NCBI GenBank assembly: GCA_937930305.1
Contig: CALGLE010000009.1
Span: 186,001-250,000, forward strand
DNA length: 64,000 bases
DNA from: an uncultured Granulosicoccaceae bacterium
GTDB taxonomy: Bacteria; Pseudomonadota; Gammaproteobacteria; Granulosicoccales; Granulosicoccaceae
Direction of reading: 5' to 3'
Shown here: positions 8,804-18,171 of the stretch, in pieces
How positions within the stretch are numbered: the first letter of the stretch is position 1
Layout: each line of letters starts with the position of its first letter
Translations under genes and position numbers: made by a program
The notes under the pieces: model-generated
The model's input: only the letters and a program-made list of their open reading frames with translations
Told to the model about the DNA's origin: nothing
Database searches by the model: none

Positions 8804-9281
8804 GCACATTCTCACTAACGACAATATCCGAATCAGAAAACAGCACCACGTTGCCATCAATAACTCGCCCTTTCATTGGCAATGCACGCTGCTCTGTGTC
8901 GCTATAGTGATGCCATTTTATACGCACGGTAACGATACCATCGGGTGGCAACGTAATTGGCGTCGTATCCATCTTGGTAAAGGGGATTTCAAAATGCGAT
9001 GCGTTCGTTGCGAAGCCGTTAATGTTCAACTCAACTCCGGTAACATTTTCGAGAACCAAAGCGTATTTTCGAGAATCGGGCAGCTCTACTAGGGTGACAG
9101 ATAGCTCCGCCTTATTCCCTATTGCAGGATCTGATAGATTACTTTGGCTTGCCAAATCCCAATCTTGAAAAGCCAATGCATAGACTACCTGTGCGGTGGA
9201 CACACACACGGCAACTACGGATGCGATACCGATACCCAGCAGGATCATTCGATCGTTCAGTTTGGATTTCACGGCGATCAA
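8739..9281 (-). CDS. Hypothetical single-pass membrane protein
   Basis: A 180-residue protein with an N-terminal basic segment (VKSKLNDR), one transmembrane helix at about 13-35, and a periplasmic beta-rich domain (ELSVTLVELPDSRKYALVLENVTG, then FEIPFTK and VTVRIKWHHY). I do not recognise a family; the layout resembles periplasmic Ig-like or FixH-like accessory domains, but no signature supports that. It is transcribed toward the S9 peptidase and the two coding regions overlap tail to tail by 65 bases. A genuine overlapping pair seems likely because both C termini look intact. Confidence 0.65.
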   Translation of the reverse strand: MIAVKSKLNDRMILLGIGIASVVAVCVSTAQVVYALAFQDWDLASQSNLSDPAIGNKAELSVTLVELPDSRKYALVLENVTGVELNINGFATNASHFEIPFTKMDTTPITLPPDGIVTVRIKWHHYSDTEQRALPMKGRVIDGNVVLFSDSDIVVSENVLKTPSFPTDKSLNRQIVRLNN

Positions 9282-9587
9282 TAGACCTCAGCAAACAAAT
9301 TGCGGACACACGTTTTAAGCCATTGCCCCATGCTTCGCTACCCTAAGGATCTTGAGTTTGCAATTGATCACACACAATCAAGCAAGGTGTGAAACGCACT
9401 ATACCTACAACTAACACGCAGTTAACTTTATGTATAGTTATGCGCAGAAAAACCAATAATCCACAACCGGTCCTAGCCTTCGTTTTATACGTACTAATAC
9501 CTATACACCCATGCGAATCAGCCAGTTCACTTTAATTCTCCACTCATCCGAATAATCATCATCTAACGCCTCAATGGACTAATACGC
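9282..9587. other. Divergent intergenic region, no gene seen
   Basis: About 300 bases between two divergent genes. It is AT-rich and stop-dense in all frames. It should carry promoters for both the hypothetical membrane protein (minus) and the CIA30-like protein (plus). The only structure noticed is a loose inverted pair around ACTATACCTAC and GTATAGTTATG near 9396-9440. I see no RNA gene or riboswitch. Confidence 0.5.
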
Positions 9588-10223
9588 TTGCGAATAACCT
9601 TAGCCACTATCTCAGTTATACCAAATATTTTTAGCGCTCTGCTGGTTATCTTAATAGGCTCTTCAGCTACTATCGCATTTGCGACCAGTGAGGATTCCAC
9701 AATGAATTTTACCTGCCACCGAATAATGGATTATTCCCAAGAATCCTCCAACCGCTCAGCACCGTGGTACTCGGTTAACGATAATGTTATGGGAGGGCGC
9801 TCACTCGGTGCTATAAAACAGACCGAAGCGGCTTTAATGTTTTACGGCAGTATTAACACCAATGGAGGTGGGTTTGCTTCTATTCGGCAAGACTTGCCAC
9901 CAAACGCATTACAGAATGCAAACCAAATACGCTTGTCTGTGAAATCCGATGGCCGCCGCTACTCACTGAATATTCGAGACAGGCAATCAGCCAGCCAACG
10001 TATAGCGCATCAAACCAACATTCCTCCCACTGCAGCCAACCGTTTTCAAACCGTGGAAATAGTACTAGCTGACTTAGCGCCCACTTTTCGAGGCCGTCGA
10101 GTGAACGCTGAACCACTCTCTTCCGCAGACGCAACCTCCCTTGGAATCATTCTGAGCGATGGCGTTGACGGACCGTTCGAATTTCAATTGGCTTGGATTG
10201 ATATTTGTAAGCCCATAAGCTAA
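9588..10223 (+). CDS. CIA30-family (NADH dehydrogenase assembly factor-like) exported protein
   Basis: A 211-residue protein with an N-terminal signal peptide (IPNIFSALLVILIGSSATIAFA, cleaved near residue 31) when the TTG at 9588 is used as start. The mature part has the CIA30 signature WYSVNDNVMGGRSLG, then FYGSINTNGGGFASIR and a beta-sandwich ending FQLAWIDI. CIA30 proteins were named for complex I assembly in eukaryotes, but bacterial exported versions are generally considered carbohydrate-binding-like beta-sandwich proteins of unknown role. A start at the internal ATG (MNFTCH) would lose the signal, so TTG is preferred with moderate confidence. Confidence 0.82.
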   Translation: MRITLATISVIPNIFSALLVILIGSSATIAFATSEDSTMNFTCHRIMDYSQESSNRSAPWYSVNDNVMGGRSLGAIKQTEAALMFYGSINTNGGGFASIRQDLPPNALQNANQIRLSVKSDGRRYSLNIRDRQSASQRIAHQTNIPPTAANRFQTVEIVLADLAPTFRGRRVNAEPLSSADATSLGIILSDGVDGPFEFQLAWIDICKPIS

Positions 10224-10273
10224 TTGAGTAGTTTGAAAAAAATTTGACGGACAAAACTGGAGAATAGAGCCAA

Positions 10274-10684
10274 ATGAAGTGCCCGAACTGCGATGTGCCC
10301 TTAATGATGACCGAACGTAAAGGTATTGAAATTGATTTTTGTACTCAATGTCGTGGAATCTGGCTCGATCGTGGGGAACTGGACAAAATCATCGCCCTAT
10401 CTCAGGAAGAATTAAACGCCCCGATCGCCTCAGTGAGCCTGAGTCGAGCAGAGTCAGACTTTAAACCGGCCAAAAGCGACCCCGCTCGTCAATATAACCG
10501 AGAGCGTGATGAACATCGAAGAGAACGCAGCCGCCAAGACCGAAATGACTATCGGGACGATAGGGATAAACGCCATTCTCGTGAAGATGGCCGTGATCGA
10601 GAACGGTCACGAGATGATCGATATCGGAAGTCTTACGATAGAAAGAAATCGTTACTACACACGCTACTAGACATCATCGACTAG
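10274..10684 (+). CDS. TFIIB-type zinc-ribbon protein with charged RD-rich tail
   Basis: A 136-residue cytoplasmic protein. Residues 1-40 form a zinc ribbon: CPNCDVPLM, then FCTQCRGIWLDRGEL, the typical zf-TFIIB domain of small bacterial proteins. Residues 65-125 are a low-complexity, strongly charged tail rich in Arg, Asp and Glu that is probably disordered and may bind nucleic acid. No function has been firmly assigned to this family. Its stop codon shares the palindromic CTAG with the stop of the convergent kinase gene, a 4-base tail-to-tail overlap. Confidence 0.85.
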   Translation: MKCPNCDVPLMMTERKGIEIDFCTQCRGIWLDRGELDKIIALSQEELNAPIASVSLSRAESDFKPAKSDPARQYNRERDEHRRERSRQDRNDYRDDRDKRHSREDGRDRERSRDDRYRKSYDRKKSLLHTLLDIID

Positions 10685-11973
10685 GTTTTCTCGCCATTGG
10701 ACATAACGGAAAACGCTTTTTCGAAAAAATCGTCGCCTCCGAAGTTTCCAGATTTCAACGCCAGCGCCGTGGGTTCATTTGACCCCATCAACAACACCGG
10801 CACACCAGGATCAATCTCTGGGCCAATGCGAAGGGCTTCTTCACCGTTAATTTCAGACAAACGCATAGCGACAGCACTGGATGTTTCACCACCGGCAACT
10901 ACAAGGCGCGTGTAGCCAAGAGACAGCAGCTCACCCGCGACGTCTGCAAACAGATCATCCAAGGCCTCAGCGACGGCTTGCACACCAAACCGTTGTTGCA
11001 ACACCGTCACTTGGTCGGGCGTTCCGGAGGAATACACCAGCGGTAAGTCATCAACGTGCTCAGTAATAAAATCAACGACAGTTCGCACGCTTAACTCACC
11101 CTGCATCACCGATTCCACGTCAATTTTGTACGCAGGATGACTTAAACCATGATGCTCAATTTGTTGCCGTGTTGCACCGGAGCAGGATCCAGCGAGAATC
11201 GCACCCAAGCCTGTCATGGATGGCATCGATTCCACGCAAGCTTTTGCAATACCTTGTGCGTGTAAATTTCTCGGCAGCCCCATCGCCACCCCAGAACCGC
11301 CTGTTATCAATCTATGCTGCTTCATTGCATAACCTAACTGTTCTAAATCAGCATCCGTTACCGCATCAACAACACAAAACAACTCATCAGCGTTAACAGA
11401 ATCCAACAACGCAGCTTGCAGTGAGCTGACACCCTGCTGCACCACGGCATGAGGTACATGCCCTACCTTGCCCACGCACTGGTTTGATAACCAGCGGCGA
11501 ATATCCGCATCTGTCATTGGGTTCAAAGGATGATTCTGCATCCCGCTTTCATGCAGCAATTGATCAAACACAAATAGGTGACCTTGGTACACCGTGCGAC
11601 CGGCACCTGGAAATGCCGGGCACACCACCACACCCTTCTCGCCCATCGCATTCGCGAGTGCTTGCCCAACGGGCCCGATATTGCCCCGCGGTGTGGAATC
11701 AAACGTTGAGCAGTACTTGAAAACAATTTGAGTACATCCTTGCTCAAGCAGCCAATTTAATGCCGCCAGTGATTGCTCAACCGCCAGCTTGGAATCAATA
11801 GAGCGTGTCTTCAACGAAATAACACCTGCCTCTATTGATTCATCTGCAGCCCCCTTAGGTACACCTAAATATTGAGCGGTGCTTAGCCCACCTTCAGGTG
11901 GCAGGCCTTTGGCCAGTGTATTCGCTATATCACTGGCACCTGTAAAGTCATCCGCTATGACACCGATCAACAT
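10681..11973 (-). CDS. otnK: Four-carbon acid sugar kinase family protein (OtnK/DUF1537)
   Basis: A 430-residue cytoplasmic kinase. The N-terminal domain starts MLIGVIADDFTGASDIANTL, the diagnostic DUF1537 N-domain, and the C-terminal nucleotide-binding domain has VVAGGETSSAVAMRL and GPEIDPGVPVLLM. OtnK proteins phosphorylate 3-oxo-tetronate or threonate/erythronate at O4. The ATG at 11973 is chosen because the protein then begins exactly at the conserved ADDFTGA strand; a start at 12036 would add 21 unrelated residues. In most genomes it sits with an OtnC aldolase and a dehydrogenase. None is present here, so it is an orphan copy and the exact sugar acid is unclear. Confidence 0.88.
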   Translation of the reverse strand: MLIGVIADDFTGASDIANTLAKGLPPEGGLSTAQYLGVPKGAADESIEAGVISLKTRSIDSKLAVEQSLAALNWLLEQGCTQIVFKYCSTFDSTPRGNIGPVGQALANAMGEKGVVVCPAFPGAGRTVYQGHLFVFDQLLHESGMQNHPLNPMTDADIRRWLSNQCVGKVGHVPHAVVQQGVSSLQAALLDSVNADELFCVVDAVTDADLEQLGYAMKQHRLITGGSGVAMGLPRNLHAQGIAKACVESMPSMTGLGAILAGSCSGATRQQIEHHGLSHPAYKIDVESVMQGELSVRTVVDFITEHVDDLPLVYSSGTPDQVTVLQQRFGVQAVAEALDDLFADVAGELLSLGYTRLVVAGGETSSAVAMRLSEINGEEALRIGPEIDPGVPVLLMGSNEPTALALKSGNFGGDDFFEKAFSVMSNGEKT

Positions 11974-12198
11974 ACAAACCGCACTCCGAAAGAAATTTTT
12001 TAGTGACTGGGCAGTGTAACCCGAAGGATCTGGCACGAATTTTAGTGTTTATACCCGTGCATCGGGTGATTTCCCGTGCAATTTGTATCCAATCGTGACT
12101 TTTACTTGCATGGACTTTAAGACGGCTGTTTCCGGGCAAGGATTCACAAAAACTGCCGCTATTCGCGAAATAGCACAAAACCACGACGGCCTTTTGCA

Positions 12199-13341
12199 AT
12201 GAATACCAGACACCAATCAATGACTAAGCTGGCTGTGATTAGCCTCACAGCAATTCTGGCGACAGGATGTTCTTCATTCGGAAAAAACCCTTCGGTTACG
12301 CGTCAGTCCGCTGATTCTACGACAGCATTGCGTCAGAACACTGATGCACAACCGCGTTACGAAAATCGAATTGAGCGTCATCTATACGCAGGTATTGGTT
12401 TCGGACCCAGCCGTATGAATCCCGATACCAGCCAAGCGCCCGCTTTTGATGTGGACGAAACCGTCGATGCCGGTGGCCAGTTAACACTGGGTATGGATCT
12501 GTCTCGACAGTGGTCTCTGGAATTGCATACGGCCAACCTTGGCAGCGCGGGATTATCGCCACAAGGTCGAATCAACTACAGCATCCACGGTGCGAGTGCG
12601 TTGTTTTACTTAGGCAAGAATCGCCATAACTATCGTCGCCACGGTTTTAGCGGATTCACACGGTTTGGCTATGCCGTGCTACAAAATTCCGCCGAAGACG
12701 GTGTGGACTACGAGCAAGTTAATCCATCTCACTTTTTATTCGGTGCCGGTCTTGAATACATGACGCGCCTGGGGCTCGGATTACGTCTAGAAGGCATTGC
12801 GTTTGAAGAAGACGCTCAGTACGCACAACTGGGGCTTATCTATCGCACCGGTAGACGAGATCGCAGACGCACCCAAACCATTGAAACCGTCGAGCGAGCC
12901 GCACCAGAACCTATTGTCGCTCCAGAACCCTTAATCGCACCTCCGGTGCCGGCCCTTGTTGTACAAGAGGTTTATGAGCCAGCGCCAGTGAATACCTGTA
13001 GCCAGTTCAATGGCACTTTGGAAGGGGTTACTTTTCATTCTGACTCAGCACGACTCACTGACGAAGCAAACTTCATCCTCGAAGATGTGGCGGTCCGTTT
13101 ATCTGAGTGCAGCAGCACCCCAGTCAGCATTAGCGCTCACACCGATAGCGTCGGCAACGATCAATATAACCAGGACCTTTCACGAGAGCGCGCCAAGTCT
13201 GTTCTTCGATTCTTGGTGCAACGCGGAATCGATATCGGTCGTATGAATGCTCGAGCGTTCGGTGAAACTAAGCCCATCGACACAAACGATACGCCAGAAG
13301 GACGCAAGCGTAATCGACGAGTTGAGCTCATAGCCCACTAA
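12199..13341 (+). CDS. OmpA-family lipoprotein with N-terminal beta-barrel-like domain
   Basis: A 380-residue cell-envelope protein. It begins with a lipoprotein signal (KLAVISLTAILATGC, lipidation at about Cys24). Residues 50-230 alternate polar and hydrophobic residues as in an eight-stranded OmpA-like barrel (LYAGIGFGPSRM, QLTLGMDLSRQWSLEL, FTRFGYAVLQN). A short Pro/Ala-rich linker follows (APEPIVAPEPLIAPP). The last 110 residues are a peptidoglycan-binding OmpA C-domain with GVTFHSDSARLT, SISAHTDSVGNDQYN, LSRERAKSV and GRKRNRRVELI. It should tie the outer membrane to peptidoglycan. A clear terminator follows at 13395. A second in-frame ATG lies at 12220. Confidence 0.9.
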   Translation: MNTRHQSMTKLAVISLTAILATGCSSFGKNPSVTRQSADSTTALRQNTDAQPRYENRIERHLYAGIGFGPSRMNPDTSQAPAFDVDETVDAGGQLTLGMDLSRQWSLELHTANLGSAGLSPQGRINYSIHGASALFYLGKNRHNYRRHGFSGFTRFGYAVLQNSAEDGVDYEQVNPSHFLFGAGLEYMTRLGLGLRLEGIAFEEDAQYAQLGLIYRTGRRDRRRTQTIETVERAAPEPIVAPEPLIAPPVPALVVQEVYEPAPVNTCSQFNGTLEGVTFHSDSARLTDEANFILEDVAVRLSECSSTPVSISAHTDSVGNDQYNQDLSRERAKSVLRFLVQRGIDIGRMNARAFGETKPIDTNDTPEGRKRNRRVELIAH

Positions 13342-13391
13342 TGAGTCAAAAGTAGACAATCAAGTCTAAACACTTATTAAACTCGACAGTG

Positions 13392-13436
13392 AAAAAGCGC
13401 TTGGCAGACTTTTGAAATGTGCCAGGCGCTTTTTTC
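13392..13436 (+). terminator. Intrinsic terminator after OmpA-like gene
   Basis: A 12-bp stem with one wobble (AAGCGCTTGGCA at 13395-13406 against TGCCAGGCGCTT at 13420-13431) is followed by a run of T residues. It lies 50 bases after the stop codon of the OmpA-family gene. Confidence 0.9.
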
Positions 13437-13703
13437 TCGCAGCGACAGCACATACTATTACAGTCGCAATCTATTTAATTCACTATAGGCTAGTAAACCT
13501 ACCCATCGACCGCTCGGCAAAATAACCCTACACCGCAGTCCGACCTGAGGAGACTGGGTATACTGCACTCCGGTTGACAACCAGATCGTTTTCACCAATC
13601 ACTGAGAAGTCATTGCAAATTTTCCAGCAAACTTGTTACATCTTTACGTTAGCCTACGCTTGAATGTGCAGAGTGTGGAGCCAAAAAAACACTGAGTGAG
13701 TTC
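13437..13703. other. Intergenic region upstream of acyltransferase, no gene seen
   Basis: Between the terminator and the acyltransferase start there is no plausible coding frame. A TTGACA hexamer near 13574 could be a -35 element, but I do not see a convincing -10 partner. No RNA gene or repeat was recognised. Confidence 0.4.
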
Positions 13704-14714
13704 ATGGCAGCAAGTGCAAGAATTGACGTATGGGACGGCTGGCGGGGTCTAGCCATCATGCTGGTGCTTATTGGTCACTTCACGCTCTCCCAATGGGTTT
13801 GGGAAGAGCGCATGGGGGTGGACGTATTCTTTGTGCTCTCTGGCATGCTGATGAGCAACATCTTATTCATTGACCGAATGAGCCTACGCGACTTCTACAT
13901 CCGCCGTTTAAGTCGAGTCATACCCGCTCTGTTGGTTTTCTTGTTTTTCACTTATTTAATTGGTGTATTACTTAAATACGAATTTTCAATCATCGAACTG
14001 ATCGCATCACTGTTCTTTATTCGAACCTACTTTCCGGTTGAACCGCACTACTTTACATCCCCACTTCCAACGGGTCATTTGTGGTCACTCAGCGTCGAAG
14101 AGCACGCTTATTTGATGATGAGCCTGATGAGTGTCGTGATGTTCACACGTGGAAAAATAGCCTGGGCATTGATGCTAGTTTTTTTCACCACCATTGTAGT
14201 GAACATTTATAACTACTTTAATTTGGATGATCAAGCATTCGAATACTCCCTGATCCGTACTGAAGCCAGCGTCGGCTTCATTGCCTTTTCGGCAGCTTAC
14301 AACCTGATAAAAAAGCAAAATGGAATCGTATTAAATCCCTATGCGCCATTGGTTTTAACGTTACTGGCGTTTTTGTGCTACATCGACTCGATGCCATTGT
14401 GGATGACGTTTATTTTCTGCCCAATATTACTCGGCTTAGCCATCAATCATTTAGAAGATTCGGCTACCATAATAAAAAGGCTGCTTAGCTTCGCCCCCCT
14501 ACGTTGGATGGGCATCATTTCTTATTCGGTGTATCTCTGGCAGCAAGTATTCTACAAGTTATTTTATGCCTTACCCGGTAAAGAATTCACTGGGCTGGTG
14601 CTGTCCATCGTATTTGGGGCGGCATCATTTTATGTTTTGGAAAACCCCACTCGTCGATACATCAACCGGCGCTGGTCAGCCAACCCGAGCTATCGCAGCA
14701 CAGAACCAGGCTGA
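13704..14714 (+). CDS. Acyltransferase 3 family protein (OafA/YrhL-like)
   Basis: A 336-residue integral membrane protein with about ten hydrophobic helices. The N-terminal DGWRGLAIMLVLIGHF contains the conserved RG(L) and catalytic-type His of Acyl_transf_3, followed by GVDVFFVLSGMLMSNIL and FYIRRLSRVIPALLV. Further on, GHLWSLSVEEHAYLMM and SYSVYLWQQVFY complete the family pattern. These enzymes move acetyl or other acyl groups across the inner membrane onto surface glycans. The next gene on the same strand encodes a membrane protein of glycosyltransferase-like layout, so a cell-surface glycan role is plausible but not shown. Confidence 0.9.
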   Translation: MAASARIDVWDGWRGLAIMLVLIGHFTLSQWVWEERMGVDVFFVLSGMLMSNILFIDRMSLRDFYIRRLSRVIPALLVFLFFTYLIGVLLKYEFSIIELIASLFFIRTYFPVEPHYFTSPLPTGHLWSLSVEEHAYLMMSLMSVVMFTRGKIAWALMLVFFTTIVVNIYNYFNLDDQAFEYSLIRTEASVGFIAFSAAYNLIKKQNGIVLNPYAPLVLTLLAFLCYIDSMPLWMTFIFCPILLGLAINHLEDSATIIKRLLSFAPLRWMGIISYSVYLWQQVFYKLFYALPGKEFTGLVLSIVFGAASFYVLENPTRRYINRRWSANPSYRSTEPG

Positions 14715-14833
14715 CTCCCAGATGTTCACTAACTAGTCGACTGGGTAATTGTGGCGTTCAGAGCTGATTGGTTCGGTTACCCCCTTGCACTTTGTTGCCA
14801 AGACAACCTAAGGTAGGCTTAATTGTTGCACCT

Positions 14834-16150
14834 ATGGATTCTGTTGACCCCAAACCCATCTTCCAAGCTGTGAACACGGAAAAATCACAAGACAATAACT
14901 TGAGTTCTACTCTAAACACCAAGGCCGTATCTTTCATTGTCAAGCTGGCAAATGGTTTACTTGCGCATCGAGAAGCGGTTACAACGCTGGTTACGCTGGC
15001 GTTCATTGTTGCATTTACGACTCTAGTGCTCAGTGCCCCAAATTATGAATGGGACTTATTTCCCTATATTGCGAATGCCACCAATATCGTCAATCCGCTA
15101 CCCATCGGCGAACTGCATGAATACGTTTATAGAAACGTACAACTTTCGGTTCCCACCGAAGCCTATGTAAAACTCATCAATTCACCCAGCCGCTTGGTAC
15201 TGTCTGAAGATCCTGAAGCATTTCGACAAACAATCGCCTTTTTCTACGACGCGCGCATTGTGTACATCCACATCATTGCAGCAGCGATAAAACTTGGGAT
15301 AAACCCGGTCTTTGCTTGCTACTTTTTTTCCATCATTTGTGCTGTAGCCTCTACGCTAATATTGGCGCAATTGATTCCAGTCAAGGTGCCTATAGGTTTA
15401 TATTTTGTGCTTCCGTTTATTGCGCTGTCGTGCGGCTTATTGGATGTAGCCCGTTTGGCCACTCCTGACTCACTAGCCACACTCGTCACAATTACTTTGT
15501 ATTTTTTACTGTTCCGAAACAAAGTTAATCTGTTATTAATTATTCTGCCGTTCGTCATTTTCATACGAACCGATTTGATTCTACTGATTGCCTTGTTTCA
15601 GGGTTATTTTTTGTTTTTTGGCAGGGCTTCAAAGGTAGGCACTCTAATTAGCGGCATGGCGACTATAACCGCCTATTTAGTACTGAATAAATTCCTAATC
15701 GATGCCGATCCTTGGTCATCATTGATTGGATACAACTTCGGCGACAAACCCACTCACCCTGCAGAGTATGCATTTGACGTCACCCTGTCCAACTACGTTA
15801 CCTATTTGGCCAAAGGCTTAATGTCATTTTCTTATACACCCATCGGCTTTGTATATTGCATGCTGACTGTTACTGGAGTGGTGTTATATTCTGCGAAATT
15901 CTTTGTGCATCCAGAAGAAAATACGGTTTCTAATCTGCACGCTGACGTGTTGTTTTTGTTGGTTTCATGCAAACTCTATTTAATAATGCACTTCCTTATG
16001 TTCCCTGTTACCTGGACACGCTTTTTCGCAGCGCAGTATTCACTGGCAGCGGTTGTCGTGGTATGGACAACATTTTCCATATTGGCAGAGCGTAACTATT
16101 CCTCTAGAGATGACTTCGATTTATTGAATGGAAAAGAACGGCCCGATTAA
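14834..16150 (+). CDS. Polytopic membrane protein, possible GT-C-type glycosyltransferase
   Basis: About 438 residues with a 50-residue polar N terminus and then some ten hydrophobic segments. An early extracytoplasmic loop contains NYEWDLFPYIANA, an acidic motif in the place where GT-C glycosyltransferases carry their catalytic Asp/Glu. That is only a resemblance and I do not recognise a named family. The ATG at 14834 is taken as start; an in-frame TTG at 14768 would extend it by 22 residues. It follows the acyltransferase by about 120 bases. Confidence 0.65.
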   Translation: MDSVDPKPIFQAVNTEKSQDNNLSSTLNTKAVSFIVKLANGLLAHREAVTTLVTLAFIVAFTTLVLSAPNYEWDLFPYIANATNIVNPLPIGELHEYVYRNVQLSVPTEAYVKLINSPSRLVLSEDPEAFRQTIAFFYDARIVYIHIIAAAIKLGINPVFACYFFSIICAVASTLILAQLIPVKVPIGLYFVLPFIALSCGLLDVARLATPDSLATLVTITLYFLLFRNKVNLLLIILPFVIFIRTDLILLIALFQGYFLFFGRASKVGTLISGMATITAYLVLNKFLIDADPWSSLIGYNFGDKPTHPAEYAFDVTLSNYVTYLAKGLMSFSYTPIGFVYCMLTVTGVVLYSAKFFVHPEENTVSNLHADVLFLLVSCKLYLIMHFLMFPVTWTRFFAAQYSLAAVVVVWTTFSILAERNYSSRDDFDLLNGKERPD

Positions 16151-16203
16151 TCCAATCAGACCGTCTCTCAACACCCCTACTTAATCGATAGCGTGCTTCT
16201 TGC

Positions 16204-17958
16204 TTAGTCACCCAAGACGACGCCTTCACGCCTGGGGTCGGCGCCGCCCATTAGTTTTCCATCATCAATCACGATGGCGTGCAAACCGGAATTTAACCCA
16301 CGCACTTTCACTTCATACCCTAAAGCTTCAAGTTCGATGGCTAAACTGGTTGAACCCGTATCCTCTTCTAAGTCATAAGTGCCAAAACGATTAACTGCAT
16401 GCGGTAGATTAATCGCTTCTTGTACATCCATTCCCCAATCCAAATGCGCAATAATCGTTTTAGCCACATAGCCAATAATGCGGCTTCCACCAGGCGAGCC
16501 CACCACCATGTATGGTTTGTTGTTTTTCAAGACAATCGTGGGTGACATCGATGAACGTGGGCGTTTCCCAGGCTCTACCCGGTTAGCAATGGGAATACCT
16601 TCTTTATGAGTCGCAAACGAAAAATCAGTCAGTTCATTGTTAAGCAGAAACCCGCCGCTCATTAACCGGGAACCAAACCCATTCTCAATGGTTGTGGTAA
16701 TGGATACCGCGTTACCGTCTGCATCCACAATCGAAAAGTGACTGGTGGATTTAAACTCAATACTTTCGTCATCTGCAAGTAACATCGCGTGATCCCACTC
16801 CGGCTCACCGGGCTCGACAGACTCCAACGCAACATCGCCTGATAAAAGCGCCGAGCGTTCCGCCAAATAGGCAGGCCCAAGTAAGCCTTCAGTGGGCATG
16901 GGCACATAATCACTGTCGGCCATATAACGCCCGCGATCAGCAAACGCTAAACGCGATGCATCACCGATTAAACGCCAACTTTCCACAGAAGTCGCGCCCA
17001 TCGCAGCAATATCATAGGGTTCGACTAAGCCTAGTATTTGCCCCACCGTTAATGCCCCTGAAGATGGTGGCCCCATGCCACAGACATCATGATTGCGATA
17101 GGACACACAAACCGGCTCACGCTCTTTAATGGAATATTGAGAAAGATCCGCCATGGACAATTTGCCAGGATTTCCCGCACTTTGAACCTTATCCACCATG
17201 GCTTGTGCAATTGGACCGGTGTAGAAGGCATCCGCACCTCTTTCTGCAATGGCTCTGAGCGTATCTGCGTACGCTTGATTTTTTAAGCTATGCCCCACGG
17301 GATGAGGATTACCGTCGGCATCAAAAAAATACGCCTTAGTATCTGGGTGCACCGAAAGTCGTTCGGTGTCGTTGCTGATCAATTGATTCAATCGCTCGGA
17401 TACGGGGAAGCCCGCTTCGGCCAATTCAATCGCTGGCTGCACCAACGCAGCCCACTCCATGCTGCCTAACTGCTGATGCGTTTCATACATCAACTTCACC
17501 GTACCCGGTGTGCCCACTGATCGCCCACCCACCACCGCGTCCCAAAATTTTAGTTTCTCTCCCTGCTCATCTTGAAACAACGTTGGGGTAGCAGCAAATG
17601 GTGCAGTTTCACGCCCATCAAACGTGGTGACGGAAGCACTGTTGGCGTCGAAATAAACTAAGAAAGCACCTCCACCTAAACCTGATGACTGCGGTTCAAC
17701 TAGCCCGAGCATCAGTTGCGTCGCCACCATGGCATCAATCGCGTTGCCACCTGCGGCTAATACATCGTATCCAGCCTGCGCCGCTAATGGATTGGCAGCT
17801 GAGATCATAAACTTCTCGGCTGTCTGCATGGTTCGATCGGAAATGCCCGTGGCGATTTCTGGCGCTACGCCATCGGCGGCCTCCTGCGCTTGCACCTGGA
17901 CTACAGAACAACCCAACAATATCCCGCTGATTAAACTAACCAATTTGGTCTTTTTCAT
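16204..17958 (-). CDS. ggt: Gamma-glutamyltransferase
   Basis: A 584-residue periplasmic enzyme with signal peptide (MKKTKLVSLISGILLGCSVVQVQAQ). The proenzyme cleaves itself before the nucleophile Thr405 in KSTSHFSIVD to give large and small subunits. Other conserved segments are AAGGNAIDAMVATQL, SSGLGGGAF, DGRETAP, GPPSSGALT and SPTIVLKN, then VGSPGGSRIIGYV, all standard for the family. It transfers or hydrolyses the gamma-glutamyl group of glutathione and related peptides. It stands alone, convergent with the membrane-protein gene ending at 16150. Confidence 0.96.
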   Translation of the reverse strand: MKKTKLVSLISGILLGCSVVQVQAQEAADGVAPEIATGISDRTMQTAEKFMISAANPLAAQAGYDVLAAGGNAIDAMVATQLMLGLVEPQSSGLGGGAFLVYFDANSASVTTFDGRETAPFAATPTLFQDEQGEKLKFWDAVVGGRSVGTPGTVKLMYETHQQLGSMEWAALVQPAIELAEAGFPVSERLNQLISNDTERLSVHPDTKAYFFDADGNPHPVGHSLKNQAYADTLRAIAERGADAFYTGPIAQAMVDKVQSAGNPGKLSMADLSQYSIKEREPVCVSYRNHDVCGMGPPSSGALTVGQILGLVEPYDIAAMGATSVESWRLIGDASRLAFADRGRYMADSDYVPMPTEGLLGPAYLAERSALLSGDVALESVEPGEPEWDHAMLLADDESIEFKSTSHFSIVDADGNAVSITTTIENGFGSRLMSGGFLLNNELTDFSFATHKEGIPIANRVEPGKRPRSSMSPTIVLKNNKPYMVVGSPGGSRIIGYVAKTIIAHLDWGMDVQEAINLPHAVNRFGTYDLEEDTGSTSLAIELEALGYEVKVRGLNSGLHAIVIDDGKLMGGADPRREGVVLGD

Positions 17959-18171
17959 CGCAAGCCTCGTGTTTGTATTTTGAATTAAAAACTCCCTGCT
18001 GCCTTTTGACCCTACCAGAAACTTCCAGCTGCACCTAAGATTTTTAAATCACAAATGGCTCAACGGGCTTTGTAAGTTGGCCGCCAATATGATCAAATAT
18101 CCCTATTGAAATCTACACGGCTGGCGACTACAACCGTCTTTCTTGTCCCATGCCGTCCAGCGGGAATCGTT

